A stretch of 64,000 nucleotides of DNA from Lanius collurio (GCA_020086605.1 JACBWW010000029.1:4879474-4943473); one strand, 5' to 3'. Counted from the stretch's first letter, positions 1-13,352 are shown. A program made the numbers and translations. The notes: a model not told the origin generated them from the sequence alone.

Positions 1-711
1 AAGCACAGAGAAGCCAGGCAATTATTCACAGAAAATATGTTCCAGAAACAGATACTCAACCTAGGATTGGTTTTTCCACTCTGTTATTTTCTTCTATTGG
101 CACTCTGCAACTTCCTGTTTGTTCACAAATATTTATGAGTGTGTCCTCTGTGAAAATTGAACATTCAAGGTCTGCTTGGAGCGATTCTTGTCCTGAGGCA
201 AGACTGCAGCCTGGGCTGCTACAACATCAAGAATGCAATGGACTTCAGTACATCACATCTCACCTGTGAGCTACTCCCTGAGCCTAAAAGCTCACCTAAT
301 TATTGTTAAAGTCATTAAAAGAAGGAAGTACATAATGAAATGTACTTTCATGATACCCCAGAGCAGCTCAGCAAGGGAAAGGTTTGGGCATTCTGACGTG
401 CTGCTCATGAGAATGGCACAGCTGAGGGCAGAACTGCCACCCACCCACTCCCTACACACTTGTGCTCCTGCTGCAAAATGCACATGGTCTTGCCCTCCTT
501 CTTACACCTTTCCCTCTCCAGTTCCATGAGAACTCCTTGAATCCTTGATCATTTCTCACAGTGGCCTTGCAGAGAGAGAAACTGGAAGAACACGAGTTAC
601 TGGTCAGGGGGATTGTGCCTGAGTGATGTGCTGGGGAACAGGGACCTGGAACACCCCAGCCCTGCCCACTGTAACCCCACTTCCTCCCCATCCCTTCCCA
701 AATAGTTCAAA

Positions 712-800
712 ATCAGCTTTAGCAAATCTACGCTGTGGAACACAAAGCAGAGCAGGATCAGCTTCAGCAAAAGGTCTACAGCACCCAGCAAAGCACCAAG
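712..800. repeat. diverged tandem duplication, about 45 bp unit
   Basis: Two adjacent copies begin at 712 and 757. Their first 15 bases differ at one position (ATCAGCTTTAGCAAA against ATCAGCTTCAGCAAA), both then carry TCTAC, and similarity fades in the second half. On the minus strand this shows as a repeated VDLL(L)KLIL peptide in an otherwise unremarkable frame. It is probably an old local duplication; chance similarity is possible. Confidence 0.35.
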
Positions 801-1460
801 GGCACAGAATCTACCAGCATACCTCACCTGCCCCACTGGCCTGTGACTTCCAGATCCAGAGCCCCAGCCAGCCCCAGGCACTTCCAGCTCTCTTCCTTTC
901 TCCCTGAAGGGCCCCCACAGCAGCACAGAATGCAAGCTCCAGCTGCTGGTTTACATTCAATTTGTAAATTGACTACACAAGGCAGAGGAGAATCAGCTTT
1001 CTTTAGCAACCAAAGGTGAAGTGATGCTCCATTTCCAGGTGTCCTTCTCTTAAAGCTGCCCATGCCACACGAGCCTGCTCCCCTTTGCCCTCCTGTCCCA
1101 TGAAGCAGATTACACATTCCCACACCACAGCCTGCACTGCCTCAACACACACAGCACCAGATTTCCTGCAACAGAAGGAAGGTGAGAAAATAAGGACCTC
1201 ATGTTCTCAGTCTTCTGTCCTGGTTCTGTGCTCAGACTTTTTGCCTGACATAGTCTGGTTTTATATGCAGGTCACTCAGTCTGTTCTTCTCACATGTACA
1301 TCAGGTGCTGCTGGAAAATGTGGCCATTATCCATCAAGTCCTTAAGCTTCAGTCAGCTTCCAGAGGAAGAGTAATAGATGCACTTGTGTTGTCACATCAT
1401 TGTCCGAAATGTCAGGGTAAAAAGCCCTGAGCATTAACAACTCCCTAAGGAAATCAGTTC

Positions 1461-1516
1461 TTAAAAAAAAAAAAGTAGAAGAGAGAGAAAAAAGAATGAG
1501 AGAGACAGAAGAAAAG
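1461..1516. repeat. poly-A followed by GA-rich tract
   Basis: A run of 12 A is followed by about 45 bases that are nearly all purine (AGAGAGAG and GAGAGA words). It looks like a simple-sequence tract. No retroelement body is recognisable next to it, so I do not call it a retroposon tail. Confidence 0.7.
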
Positions 1517-1814
1517 TGCAGAGCTTCCCTTTTCATCAGTGACAACTTGCACAGGAAAGTGCCCTGACCTGCTGTATGCCAGCCAAACACCCACACCGTG
1601 GTCTGACTTCCACTGAAGTTTACATTTTGTCTGGCTGAAGCAACATGTGCACATGTTGGTTTCTATTTCCAGGATCCAGGAACTTCTCTTTGGACATCAC
1701 ACATTAAAAGAGACATATCAGTTTGAAGGGTGAGAGTAATCTTGTCCCAGGGCACTTGTGTTAAGATTCAAGCAGTGTGGGGAGGTGACAGTGTAAGGCA
1801 GTGCAAATCTTCAT

Positions 1815-1915
1815 AGACAGTAAAGGGAAAGGGGGGAAAACAGGAAAGAGAGAGATGAAATCAAAGAGGACAAGAAGCAGTAGTCAAAGTTAGGAGGAAG
1901 AGGAAGTCAGGCACC
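1815..1915. repeat. purine-rich tract
   Basis: About 100 bases are strongly purine-biased, with AAAGGGAAAGGGGGGAAAA at the left and GAGGAAGAGGAAG at the right. It is low-complexity sequence with no coding content. Confidence 0.6.
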
Positions 1916-3110
1916 CAAACTAATCAAGGTGACATGATGATATTTTCCTGGTGTGTTCAATCTCTATGATCTGCTTTTAAAGGACTTGCTAAAGTTAAGT
2001 GAGAACTAAGCAAAGATTCATAAGATTTTAAAGGCAGGTAAAATACAGACATGAAGAAAGATATTTCTTTGTTAAAATGTGAGGAAGAAAAGGGAAGTGA
2101 AATGGGAGGGAAAGCAAACCCTGTCCTGAACAGCCCAATTTTTTGACCTCTGCTCACCAGTTCCTAAAAAAACCCTGACCTGGGACTACAAACCCTGCAG
2201 AGGAGTTGCTGCCGTGCCTGGAAGGCTTATGAAACTTATGGTACATATTTTTACATTTGCAGCTGCAAGTACACAATATCAACACTTTGACTGATGAAGA
2301 TAAGGTGCAGTAAATCCAAGAGTGCTTTGCCCATTCCATTCTCCTTGAGTGCCCTTTTTACACAACCTCTCATCGCAGCACAGTCAATACACCCAAGAAA
2401 GATGCTCATAAAAAAATAGGAAATTAAGCCAAAGTTAGACAAGAGTGCAGGAATCTCTCGGAGATAACAGCACCAGTTCAGTCACCTGCACGAGATGCAT
2501 CCCTTCCCTCTCCAGACTCCAACAGCAGAGGCACAGCCACACTCTCACCATCACATCTTACTTTCAGTTCCTTAATTAGGCTTGTGGATTACTAATAAGT
2601 AATTGATACACAGGAAATGAATGTGAAGCCACCACTGTGTCTGCTTCTGCATACAAATACTGGCAGCTGAATGCGCAGCAGCAGCAGCAAACGCTGCAGC
2701 CCTGCCATTCCTATGGCATTTCCAGTAGGAACGTGCTTAAAATACCTCAGCATAAAGTGTTTCACTTCGTACAAATGATGCTGGCGTGATTGCTCAATGC
2801 CTTTTCAGTGAGGAAACTGCAGAGGGCTGAGGGGGTCAGATAAAACCTAAAGATAGTGTGTTATGCAGACACTACTCTGGATAAATATCAGGAGAAGAGA
2901 GAGAGTTTAAGGGGCAACACAATAAGAAATCAAGATAAAGATTTATTTTGCAGAGCACAAAGCCGAGCACAGAGCTCTCCTCACATTCAGTCTTCAGGAA
3001 CAATCTTCCTATTTCTTTCCCTGGGAACCAAAAGAAGTCCCCGAATTAATCTCTGTGCACAGCCTAAATTCGTACTTAGTGCCAACTTTGTGTCTGTATC
3101 AAATTCCTCC

Positions 3111-3132
3111 ACAGCGTAAGATGCAACGCTGT
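3111..3132. other. perfect 7-bp hairpin holding CpGs
   Basis: ACAGCGT at 3111-3117 is the exact reverse complement of ACGCTGT at 3126-3132, with an 8-base loop. It sits beside a small CpG-bearing patch (3164-3255) and an acceptor-like pyrimidine stretch ending in CAG at 3184. No open frame joins these signals, so I leave it as a structural observation. Confidence 0.4.
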
Positions 3133-6100
3133 AAATAGGCTCATTTTCACTATTTTATCAAATTGCGTTAACTTTCTCTCTGCAGCATCCTCCGGGGCTG
3201 GCAACACAGAGACGTGCAGGAAATGTAAATCACCCTCCTTTTGATATGATAACCGTGGCAGTGAATTGCATCCCAGAAATCAGCTCAGGATTATAGCTGA
3301 GAACTCGCTGAAAGCACTTGGCTGTGGCGTGGAGCCAGCAGGGGAAACTTCAGCTGGCAGGTCAGTGTGACAAGGGCTCAGGGCTTGGGAAGGAGGAGCA
3401 ATATCCAACCCCCAGCTACCTGGGGGCTGCACAAACCCCAAAGCCAGCAGCCTCAGGGTCAATCTAGAATTAAAAGATGCAAACAGGTGCTAAAAACAAG
3501 GGAGCATTTATGTATGCAAATACATGGGGGAGCTGGATTAAATATGAATAAGCACCTAGGAAAGCAACAGCCAGAGGCTGTAAGATAAAATCTACCTGCC
3601 AGACAAATAGAGATGTGTGTATATATATGAACAACCACACACTAAAAAAATTGCATTTCCTGTGCTGACCTATTTGTGGTTACAGAACATTATGACAATA
3701 ATTATAATCATGTATCTTTCATTTAAATAATGTTTTCAGTTTCAAAGATTCAGAGGATGCTGGAATGCAAATAAAGATAATCAGGACGTGAAAATAATTG
3801 TTTTCCTAGTGCTTTATTTTTTTATGAGCAAATGCCTCTGCTAACAGCTTCCAGCATTAACCCTGGGCCAGAGCCCCATGGAATTTGGTAGTGCACAAAC
3901 ACTAAAAGAAAAAGCTGCCTGAACCCTAAGGAATTTGCAGCTCTAACAGCAAAGAGGCAGCAGATGGATATAGACAGAAATAATCAAGAGGTAGTAGTTA
4001 ACAAGGCAGGAGTTAGTCTCAGCAAACCAAATCCCTGATTGCTGTGAGCCTTGTACAGGCACCACAATAAAGAGGAGTTTTGATCATCAGTGCCCTGCAA
4101 CACACGAAGCTCTGCACATCCTTCATCTCCACTGCTGTGCTCCATCTGTTCCCTCTACACTTGCTGGCAATCCATGTCTCCTTCTCCCACCATACTTAGA
4201 TTTTTCACTCAAGAGCTCCCTGGGCCAAGCACTGTCATGTACGACCTCGCTCCCCAGCACTGAACATAGCAGGGCTCAAACCAGGGCCACAGAAACAGAT
4301 AAACCATTTAGGAACAAAATTAATAATAATTTTTTTATTAATAAGTATTCCAACAGAGTATGAGCATGCACGCACGCAAGCCTAAAGTCAAAATTAACTC
4401 ACATGTAAAACAATGGAGTCATCTGAGCTGCAGTGCCTTCTGAGGGCTCTTTCTGAGTCCTCACACCTCCTGCTCTCAGTAAGAACCATGCAGAGGAGAG
4501 GAAGAGCAGCTGGCACATAATGATCTTGTGAAACTGAGACCTCCCCCACCAGTAAATGCATGGACTACACCCCATCTCAGCTGGGATCTCCAGAGGCACC
4601 ACACTGCATTCCACAATAATCAGAACTAGCCCAACAGATAGCTGGGTGGTTATGACAAACAAATGCCACAAAAATATTGAAAATGTTCTAAAGCAGTTCT
4701 TTGTAACAGAGATAACGTCTGCAGGGTACAGCATTCCTGCCAGGAGGTTTTATTTCAGCACGTCTGACTCAATGACCTGCTTATCATAACACCTTTCAGA
4801 CTAACTTTAAGGCAATGAAGTGTTTCATTTGTATAACCAAACCTGTCTTTCATGACACAAGACCATTCCACTTGGCTTTCAGGTTCCTAAATTAAATACT
4901 TAAAAGTCATGAGGTGGGGAAATAAAAGCAGGCTCTACAGCACCAATCCATCCCTTCCATGTGCCCAGCCAGACCTGCATTGCAGGGCAGTGCTGCTCCT
5001 CCAGCCCTCACTTCCACACTGACCTCCAAGGGTTAAACAACAGACTTATGCATTTTTTATTATTTTGTGTATTGGTTTGTTTATTGCACATTCTGTTTTC
5101 CTGCTTGGGCACCTCCCAAAGATCAAAAGCAACAAAGAGAAAATCCTGTTTGGAGTCCGAGTTCACGGAGCCTTCCCTCTGCACAGTCAGGTGTGTTCCA
5201 CATCTATTAATTACATGTTTTCAGTAAGACCCAGTGAAGTGCTGGGTAGGAAGGCAGCTCCTACATAAAGACATGCTCAACAAAGTGTCAGTTTTCACTT
5301 CCATGCTTTAATGTCCGGTGTGACACGTTTTCCAATGCAATTCAAACCTCAAAAGTGGAAAAGAAATGGCATGTAAACGGACCTTGCTTGCACTTTAAAT
5401 CACTGTTAGCAAATCTTAATCTCTTTAAGCCTGGTCATTTAAAAGCAGGCCTATTTAACTTGCAAAGGTAGGTCAGGTTTTATTGATCACCCCTAATGTA
5501 CTCTTAAAAAAAATGAGAGCAGTGAGATACACAGCTCGGTTGATAAAAGGCTCACTGGAAAAATATCTGGTAATATTTACAACCTTCAAGCTATGCTGTT
5601 GTAAATGTGACTTCTATATGCAGCAGAATGCAGATTACAGGCTTGCCAGTTCACCCTGCAAAGGGAAAAGAAAGGCCCCACCACAGAGGAGGTGGATTAC
5701 TCTTTGCATTGACTGAAACCACAGCTATAAACTTCCAGAATACAGGCACAACAGCCCAAGCCCATTTAGCTCTCACTTATCATTCCTCAATCTTTTTTCA
5801 GCACAGTATTTTGTGCCTGCATTTCCTACTCTGAGCCCATGCTATGCCCTGAGTTTTGAACTACAAACAATTGATGACACTTTTCTAGCTGCTATAGAAG
5901 TAAGGTGGGTTATTGTTACTTATATTATGGCATCACCTAGAGGTGCTCATAATTAAGAGTTCCTTCCTCTAAACTTCTCAGAGAAAGACTAGAGAAGAAT
6001 CAAGTTTTTAATGAAAAAGTGCAGCATTTTCCACCCACATGGACAAGCTCAGATCAAGCACACTGCAAGGTCTTGATAGTTCTACTTGATACAGTTTTTT

Positions 6101-6587
6101 GCTTCCCTACTTGTGGCTATTTGTAAAGGATTTCACTTATGAACTACTACCCAGAAAAATGAGAAGTATTTTTCCATGCAAAACTAAACATGATTTTCAC
6201 TTTTTTATTTTGCACGCCATGCTAAAATAAAACCACCACTGTGGGCTTCCAGTTGAAAAATGATACACCACTCTCACTGAAACTATTAAATACTCATTTT
6301 TGAGGCCTGAAAGAGATTCTAAATGTATTTACAGACACATAAAAAACTCATTGCAGTTAATATACAAGAGCACATAGAGGATTTCCAGGGTTTATTCTAC
6401 TGCAGACTTCTTGTGCAACTCAGACAAGTTCCTTAATCAACCTTTACACCAGGCTTCCTCCTCCACCTAATGAACAGGTCAGCTGCAGAAACGGATCACT
6501 GCCTAGGACATGCTCTGGAGCTGTGCTGTCAAATAGAAGAACTAAATAGGCTAAATCCCCACCAACGACTTGAGGCAATTATCAAAT
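3133..6587. other. unique non-coding DNA
   Basis: No gene is visible. A short TG/TA run lies at 3615-3628. A TAA-rich patch surrounds 4318-4350. The sequence becomes strongly AT-rich from about 5280 onward. The open frames, up to 111 codons, overlap one another on opposite strands and show no domain or motif. Confidence 0.6.
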
Positions 6588-6620
6588 GTTTATTAGCCTC
6601 CAAAGTGAAGGCTAATAAAC
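6588..6620. other. perfect 12-bp hairpin, 9-nt loop
   Basis: GTTTATTAGCCT at 6588-6599 is exactly complementary to AGGCTAATAAAC at 6609-6620, with the loop at 6600-6608. The pairing stops abruptly on both sides. The arms contain TTTATTAG/CTAATAAA, which could serve as an inverted pair of AT-rich protein sites as well as a stem. The host region is AT-rich unique DNA with no repeat family recognised. Confidence 0.6.
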
Positions 6621-9600
6621 CTGCTTATTTTAGCAGATAAAGTCAAATTACCTTGACTGAAGTTGGTAAGTGTTGGAAGATTAACAGCTCTGGCCTCATA
6701 TGCTTTTAGTTATTGGTGATGAAATGTCATCTCAAAAAACTGAAAGATACTTCCTAGTTATTTAGGCAATGTGAAAATTGGGCAGTTATTTTCCAGGAAA
6801 CATGGCCTGCCTGACAGGTTTTAAATGAAGAAAAGTGATATTATTACAATTATCATTACAAGAAGATGTCCCTCATCAAAATGTGTCTGGATTTTAATTG
6901 ACAAGGTCCAGGTTAATGCTGTGAAAATGCCAATGAAAGCAAAGCCTGTGGCTCAAACTAATTGTCAGCACTGAGCAACCTCCACCTCTAACCCACCACA
7001 GATTTATCACTCTGTGCAGACTGTACTCATGACAAGAAACGTTTGAATTAATCATTAACAACTAGAAATTCCTCCCAGACAGAAAGCAAGCAGAGTGGAG
7101 GGCTATCCACCCCCTTGCTCCTGTGTTCCTGAGCCAAGGAAAGGTGCCAACAAGCCTTCCTAAGGAAAAAACACTTTTTTTGTTGTTGTTTTGCCCCCTT
7201 TTAAGAGCATTCCAAGGGGAAACTTCCAGTGATCCTCTGGGTTTTGGTGCTACCCCTGAGGGCAGCACAACAGTGCAGAGGAGGACTTACAACCTCCCTA
7301 CTTCAGTCACAAACTCAAGGACACTTTGGGAGTTGCCAGCCAAGCAGCACCTCTCCCACCCAGTTTAACACACAAAATGCAAAGGGGTTTGTACAAAATG
7401 TCCTGAATTCTCTTTATTTTATTTATGTTTCTTCTATCCCAGCATGCTGGTGCAGACCCACCACAACTGGGCAGAAGGAGAGAAGCTGAGAACCTCCAGC
7501 ACCTGACAGAGCCATGAGGTCTGCCAGGGCAATGGCACCCTCATGGTGCCTTTTCACTCAGAATGCTTTGATTTTCAGCTTCTCCATCCGTGTGGGTGAT
7601 GGCATCACAACACAGTTTGAGTGCACACCAATCTGATGGTTCCCCAGTCTTTATAGAACATCTAAGATAAAACTGCAGCGTTCCTTCTCACGGCATTGAG
7701 ACTGGAAAGCACAACAGCACTGGGAAGGAAGGAAGAGGGGAATCTTCCTGAGGTGGGCAAAAAGCCATCTGGCCACTAATGGCAAAAGCAGCAAGCTTGT
7801 CTGGAGACACATACATGGAGCTAGTCAAGAGAGAGAAAAGCAAAAAAAAAGGTAAAAAAAATTCTTCCTGTTTTTTCTTGGAGAGTCAGGAGGAGAAAAA
7901 AGCTATTTGGTGTTGTGAAGGAATAAGACAACTTTGTTTAAAGGAGGCCAGTGCAGCAGGGTCTCTGCTGGCCCATTCCCAGTAACTAGGAAGCAAATAC
8001 TGAGGAGGTGTCAACCCATCAACAGAAACACTGCTCATTTCACTGTCCCTTTTCACCAAGAGGTGAAAGGCTCCTTCCATTTACCCCCAGCAACTCTGCC
8101 TTTTTGGTTTTGCTGTTATCTGTATATTCACCACAGAAACTACAAGCTGGAAAGTTCCCATTAAACAATGCCAACAAGAACTCTCCATTCACAGCTAACG
8201 CTTGGCTGCACACATTCCCTCTTATTTCCAAACATTTTCAGTATGTTTTAGCTTCCCTTAATTAGATATTCATAATTATTTGCAGCACATCGAAACCTGT
8301 GCAACGGGTTTGTGCTTCCAAACACAGTCCCCTGGCTGCAAAAAATCAGCTTGACAGCACTACAAAGAAAAAGTAGAATTTGTGTCATTCAGGAGGTAGA
8401 GCTCAGGAAGAGAAAAATACAAGCCACACCATCATGACTTGAGTAAGTGACTTCCACCAGGCAGCAATTTGGCCCTTTACAAAAACCTAGGTACTTCTTA
8501 GAGATCACCCCTCAGTTAACCATTAAATCAGTCAGCAACTGTGACAATGAATTTCATAATAAAAATGTACAAAGTGGAGACTTCTGATACCTTAACTGAA
8601 AGCTTGAGCACCAAAAGGGTTTTTCTGGTCTGAAGAGACACTGCTACATAGATAAAATCTGTCCATAACACCTCATTCCTGTTACTGCTGTGGCTTTGCA
8701 AAGCTGTTTCCATCACACCCTCAACCCACTGGACTAAACAAAGGCTTCATCGAGTAAAATTACACCAAATGCTTCAGCTCAGCTCCCAACAGCCACTTAG
8801 AAATTTGTCACGGCTTTCCAAAACCCCACCTCTTTCAGACTCTTCCATGTATCCTAAAGGGGTCCCTAAGGAATGACATCCTTGGCACTTAATTGGGCAG
8901 TGCTCAGCTCAAGGTAGTAGGACCCAGTGCTCATTTGTGAGACCAGAACAGCTCCTGAACTACACACGGTGCTGGGGATTCCAGCAGTGGCCTCTGTGAC
9001 CCTTAGGACAGAGACTGTCCAGGCACAGAACTGCTCCTGCAGGTAATTACATTCCCAGGGCTGCCTGGTGATTGTCAAAGTCTCTCCCCTCCATGTAAGA
9101 GGCCGGTTTTTGAGGATCATTACAAAGAAAATATGTCATCCTGAAGGATGAAAATATAACAAGCTGCAGCTCATCTGAACCTGAACAGCGTAGTCACCAC
9201 TACACTGAAACACAAAAATGTTGCTCTCTGACTGCACAGGGGACATGAGTGACTTCCCCACCATGCACACAAATCTTTATCAACTTGGATGCACAATTAA
9301 GCTAAACATTCATCCAAGAAAAGGTAAAAAATTACTCCTTGGGCAGTGTCACAGCTGAAAGCAAAGCAGTAAAGGCTCCAGAGCATCCTGAGTGATCAGT
9401 CCCACATGAGACATTCTCCACTAAGCTTTGTTCTGGCAGCATTCCCACTACTGGAGGAAGGAAATGCGCAGCTGGATGTAAAGCCTGGAATGCAGAACTG
9501 TCATAACTACATGGCAGGAGGATGGCAGTTCATAATTAATTTTCCACATCAACTGTTGGCCGCCCTCCTCTTCCTCTCTGCTAGGCTGCAAACTGTCAGT

Positions 9601-11269
9601 GGATACTTATCCAAAAGCAGGCCTGCCATAGAGCAAAAGGCATGATTATTATTAGCTAGTATTTTACAGTGCATGCTAGCCAAAAATCAGAGGTAAGTGA
9701 GCCTGGGCAGAGTGCAAGCAGTACCAGTGCAAAGGCAGCCCTGCCAGAAGCTGCTTGTCCTCTGAGGGATAAAACCAAAGGAGACAGAAAGGCAGGATGA
9801 GGAGAGCAAGACACATAGGAGAGAGTTGCAAAGAGATTGAGAAAATATGTTCTCAGACAAAGGTTTTGAGCCAGCTAATTTCAAAACATCTGCAGCCCAG
9901 AGAAACAAAGGCCCTTTCCCACCCTGGCTGGACTCTGCCTAAGACACAGCCCATGGGCTGCCAAGCAGCAGCTCTGCAGAGGACAAGGGGCTCCAAATTG
10001 CTTTGTCTTCTGACAGAAAGAACATGTGCTCCACACAGAGCCAGCATTTCCCACTCCTCAGTCTCCACATCTCTGCATGACTGGAGTGCAAAGTTATTAC
10101 AAGGAGGTTGCTGGTCCTCTCAGGGGAAAGGTCTCCAGAAGAAAACAAACCCCAACTTCATCACGCTCTCTGAAGCACCACTACAAACATCAGAGGGCAG
10201 AAGACAGAGCCTCAGGCTGCCAGCCCAGGAGCAAGGCTGTTTGTATGACTTCAGACAAACCCACAGACTTCCCAGTACTTCAGGAGCACAGGTAAAGGAC
10301 TATTATATTACTGTTCTGTGATTGGTATCTTCAGAATCTCATGTTAGTTTTGGAGTTTCTTATTTTCTTTCAGAAATTCAACTTAGTTCTGCTGCTGCTA
10401 TCAGCTTTTTAATTCATTTTACAACAAGATATTTGTTATCAGAAATTGTGCTTTGATATGTGTCAGGCTGATGGATTCAATAAAAGCCCTGTCAGGAGAA
10501 GCTGAGTGAATGGGGCTGCAGAAGTGGTGTCATCAAGGGAATCGATACCTTAACAGCCAGTCTGCTGATCTTGCAGCAAAAACATGCAAATATTATAGCT
10601 GTTTTATTTCCTCACCCTGGCAAAACAGTCCAAAGAAACACTAGAAAACATTTGCATAAATGTTACTCATGCAAACAAGCTCAGCCTGCTCACTGATAAA
10701 AAAAAACATATGTAAAACACAATCCTGCATGCTGTCCTCGTGTCCTGTTTGGTGTGCAAAATTCAGTCCAGAGGAAAAATACTTTAATCAAAATAAAACT
10801 TTAAATTTAATTTTGGGCATTCAGGTAGAAAACCCATGATGCTTCAACCAAAGTTTTTCCTCAATATTGTTGGAGGACAATTTTACTGACAAATTTTCAG
10901 ACACAACCACCTGCACCCCTCAGCGAAGACACTGAAAAGTTGCACTTACTGTGACAGCCCAGCCCACAGGCATATATCATATAAGAAACAAACAAAAAAA
11001 AACTGAAGAAAGAAATAATAAGTTTTTATCAGACCACATAATATAATAAATGAGGGAAGGAGACCTGCCCACTGCTCTGCTGCAGGTCAAGCAGGGCTTG
11101 AAGTCTCTGCTTCACCTAATCAGAGCATCACAGCTGCAACACCACCCCTGCACTGCCTGTAGCATAAAGAGATTTTTTTTTAACTGGAACTGATTTACAG
11201 AACATCTGGAAAAGGTAAAAAATGTGATGTTGAGATTCAACTTTTAGAAAAGATAAATAATATTACTCG
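6621..11269. other. unique non-coding DNA
   Basis: No gene is supported. A T/GTT simple run lies near 7174-7193. A small GGCACC/GGTGCC inverted repeat lies near 7534-7550. A GC-richer stretch from about 9690 to 10300 holds the longest open frame in the window (9797-10321, 174 codons), which has no recognisable family and is treated under rejected items. Confidence 0.6.
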
Positions 11270-11680
11270 TCTAAACAAACCAAATGGAAATTTCCACAGC
11301 AATTAATCTGAAAAAGGTGAATTACACTGAGGATTTATGTTCATGTAATGAAGACAATTAATTGCTGTGAGAGCCATAAAACACATTACATGAACAGGTT
11401 TTTTTTCCAATTCTACTTGCAAGATAAAATTTATTAACTACATTTAATGGCTACTTAAAAATTTCTCTCACATATTTATTAAATGTGCCTTTTCAGCCGA
11501 ACGGAGCATTTTACTAACTGGATTCTACTAATTTAAAAATGAGCAATTTCAGAAAAAAAATATTACTCTGCATGTTATCTGCAGATCCATTTAAACTAAT
11601 TCCTCATCCAATAAGATTACCATCAGCACAATTTCATAAATGTTGCTAAAAGGGAATCTGCTCGTCTCACACGAGCAAAC
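11270..11680. promoter_or_regulatory. AT-rich block with inverted repeats, candidate regulatory element
   Basis: This block is rich in ATTAAT/TAATTA-type words, the core recognised by many homeodomain proteins. It carries two interlocked perfect inverted repeats (listed next) and a third hairpin, TGCTCGT (11659-11665) with ACGAGCA (11671-11677) around a 5-nt loop. No repeat family is recognisable. The regulatory reading is inference from composition; conservation cannot be judged from one sequence. Confidence 0.3.
11295..11395. other. two interlocked perfect inverted repeats (A-B-A'-B')
   Basis: CACAGCAATTAAT at 11295-11307 pairs exactly with ATTAATTGCTGTG at 11357-11369 (13 bp). GTTCATGTAATG at 11339-11350 pairs exactly with CATTACATGAAC at 11384-11395 (12 bp). 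The order is A, B, A', B', so the two pairings cross, the topology of a pseudoknot if transcribed. As DNA, each arm would place the same word on both strands at a fixed distance. The outer flanks do not extend either pairing. Confidence 0.65.
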
Positions 11681-13352
11681 ACTGAAACACAAAGATGAAT
11701 GAATTCAGCTCACATTATTTGAACAGATGTTTCAGTTTTCAGTAGAGATAGGGAGGGAATGTCGAGTCCTGATGTCATTTAGTGTTACTGTAATCACTTA
11801 ATTAAAACCCTCTCTACCTGGGAGAGCAGGACACATGGAAGAAACTGGACTAGGTGGGAGCAGCAGCCTTAGAAGGATCCACATCCAAGTCTTGGGCTCA
11901 GCCAGGGCTGTTTGCCTCCAGCTGCAGGCACTGGATGCAGCTTGTGCATTTAGACTGCCTGAAAATCAGGGACAGATGTTTGCCACTTAAAAGTGACCTA
12001 AAAAGGACTCTTTCTTATTCACCATTTACAAAATGGGAACAAGTAGCACTTCTGTCTTACATGGGTGTTGTGGGAACAGATGAAGTTGATAGCAGTCAGG
12101 CACTCTGGAAATCACGAGCCTGAGAGGAAGAGAATCGATAAAGAAAGGCCTCAGCTACTTAAGTGAGCAAAAACAGTTTGGCCAAATCTTTATATTTTAG
12201 CACAACCTTCTCAACCTGCAGTGCTCTTCTTAAAGATGAAGTTTCCATAAGCATGAGAATTAAATAAGAGACAAGTTTTAGATCTGATGGTCACAAAGTA
12301 AAATGCAGAAGTATAACCAAAGTCCAGCCTAGAGTTTAATGCTTAAATAATAGTTTCACACAAATCAATTGTATAGATCTTAGAGTAAGAGTTGGACTGA
12401 CTCAGGAATGACAGGGGAGCTCATTTACCACCCCCCTGTCCAAGGCAGGAGCAGCACCACAGTCACACCAGCAACCTCAACCAACATTTCTGGAGCAGAC
12501 CCTCACATGTCCAGGGGCCCCCTGGGTACCCAGCAAAACTCACACCCTCATTGCAAGGAAGATGTACATGAATCAACTCAGAAATTCAAACCCAAACAAG
12601 GAATAAACAAAACCGCTGTGATTTCTACATTTTAACAACGCCAATTTTTTCTCTGCGAGAGTCAAGAAGCTCTCTTGATTATGAAATACCTCTCCTACAA
12701 CCTTCCCTTTTAAGTGTTATAATCACAAGAGCAGTAACTTGGAAATAAACAGAAGTGAAGAGGATAATAAAGGCAGGAGCAATGTTTAACAAGCTCTTCT
12801 TGCAGAAACCAGGCGCCACCAGAGCAGGCAGACAAGCAGAGCTGTGCTGTGCTGTAATGACAGGAACCTCGCCCTGGCAACCGTGTTGTTTTCTTGAAAT
12901 TCCTGTACAAATTAACAGCACATGCTGTGGTTGGAACAGACCTTTCTTGACCCTCAACATTTAAAAGTTAAGCACCCAATTTAAGCTATTCTAACCAACT
13001 TTTCCCTGCAATTGCCTGACACTGGCAGAGCTCTGCTGGAGTTTTGAGCCTACAATTTCCAGAGGTAACACGACAAGTGCAACCAGATCAAAAGCAGGAG
13101 AACTAATGCACACTCACCTGGATACATCACGGTTTATTTTAGAGGCTTTTAAGAAAATCTTTACTTCTTTTCCCTGCTCCTCCACCAACAGCAAGTGCAG
13201 GTGTTATATTGCTGCTGTACTTTTCTCAACAAGATTACAGTGCTGGTTCAGCCATATAAAGCAAGTCAATACCCATGTGTTAAATGAAAAAGGATAATAT
13301 CATCTCATACCATTCTACTGAGATCTGGGAACCATTGCTCTAAATTTGTTTG
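11681..13352. other. unique non-coding DNA
   Basis: No gene is seen. The stretch from 12400 to 12560 is C-rich on the plus strand and the rest is AT-leaning. Short open frames overlap on both strands. No repeat is recognisable. Confidence 0.6.

Larger units (their letters stand above)
1..3110. other. unique non-coding DNA
   Basis: I see no gene in this stretch. From about 420 to 1180 the sequence is C-rich on the plus strand and carries several short overlapping open frames on both strands with no family resemblance. A short CAG run (four units) lies at 2676-2687. The named tracts and the diverged duplication inside it are listed separately. It could be intergenic or intronic. Confidence 0.6.

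Noticed and set aside
9797..10321. Longest open frame in the window (174 codons, plus strand)
   Set aside because: It lies in a GC-richer stretch where stops are rarer, overlaps other frames on both strands, and shows no domain, signal peptide or recognised family. The donor-like CAG/GTAAAG near its end is a common chance match.
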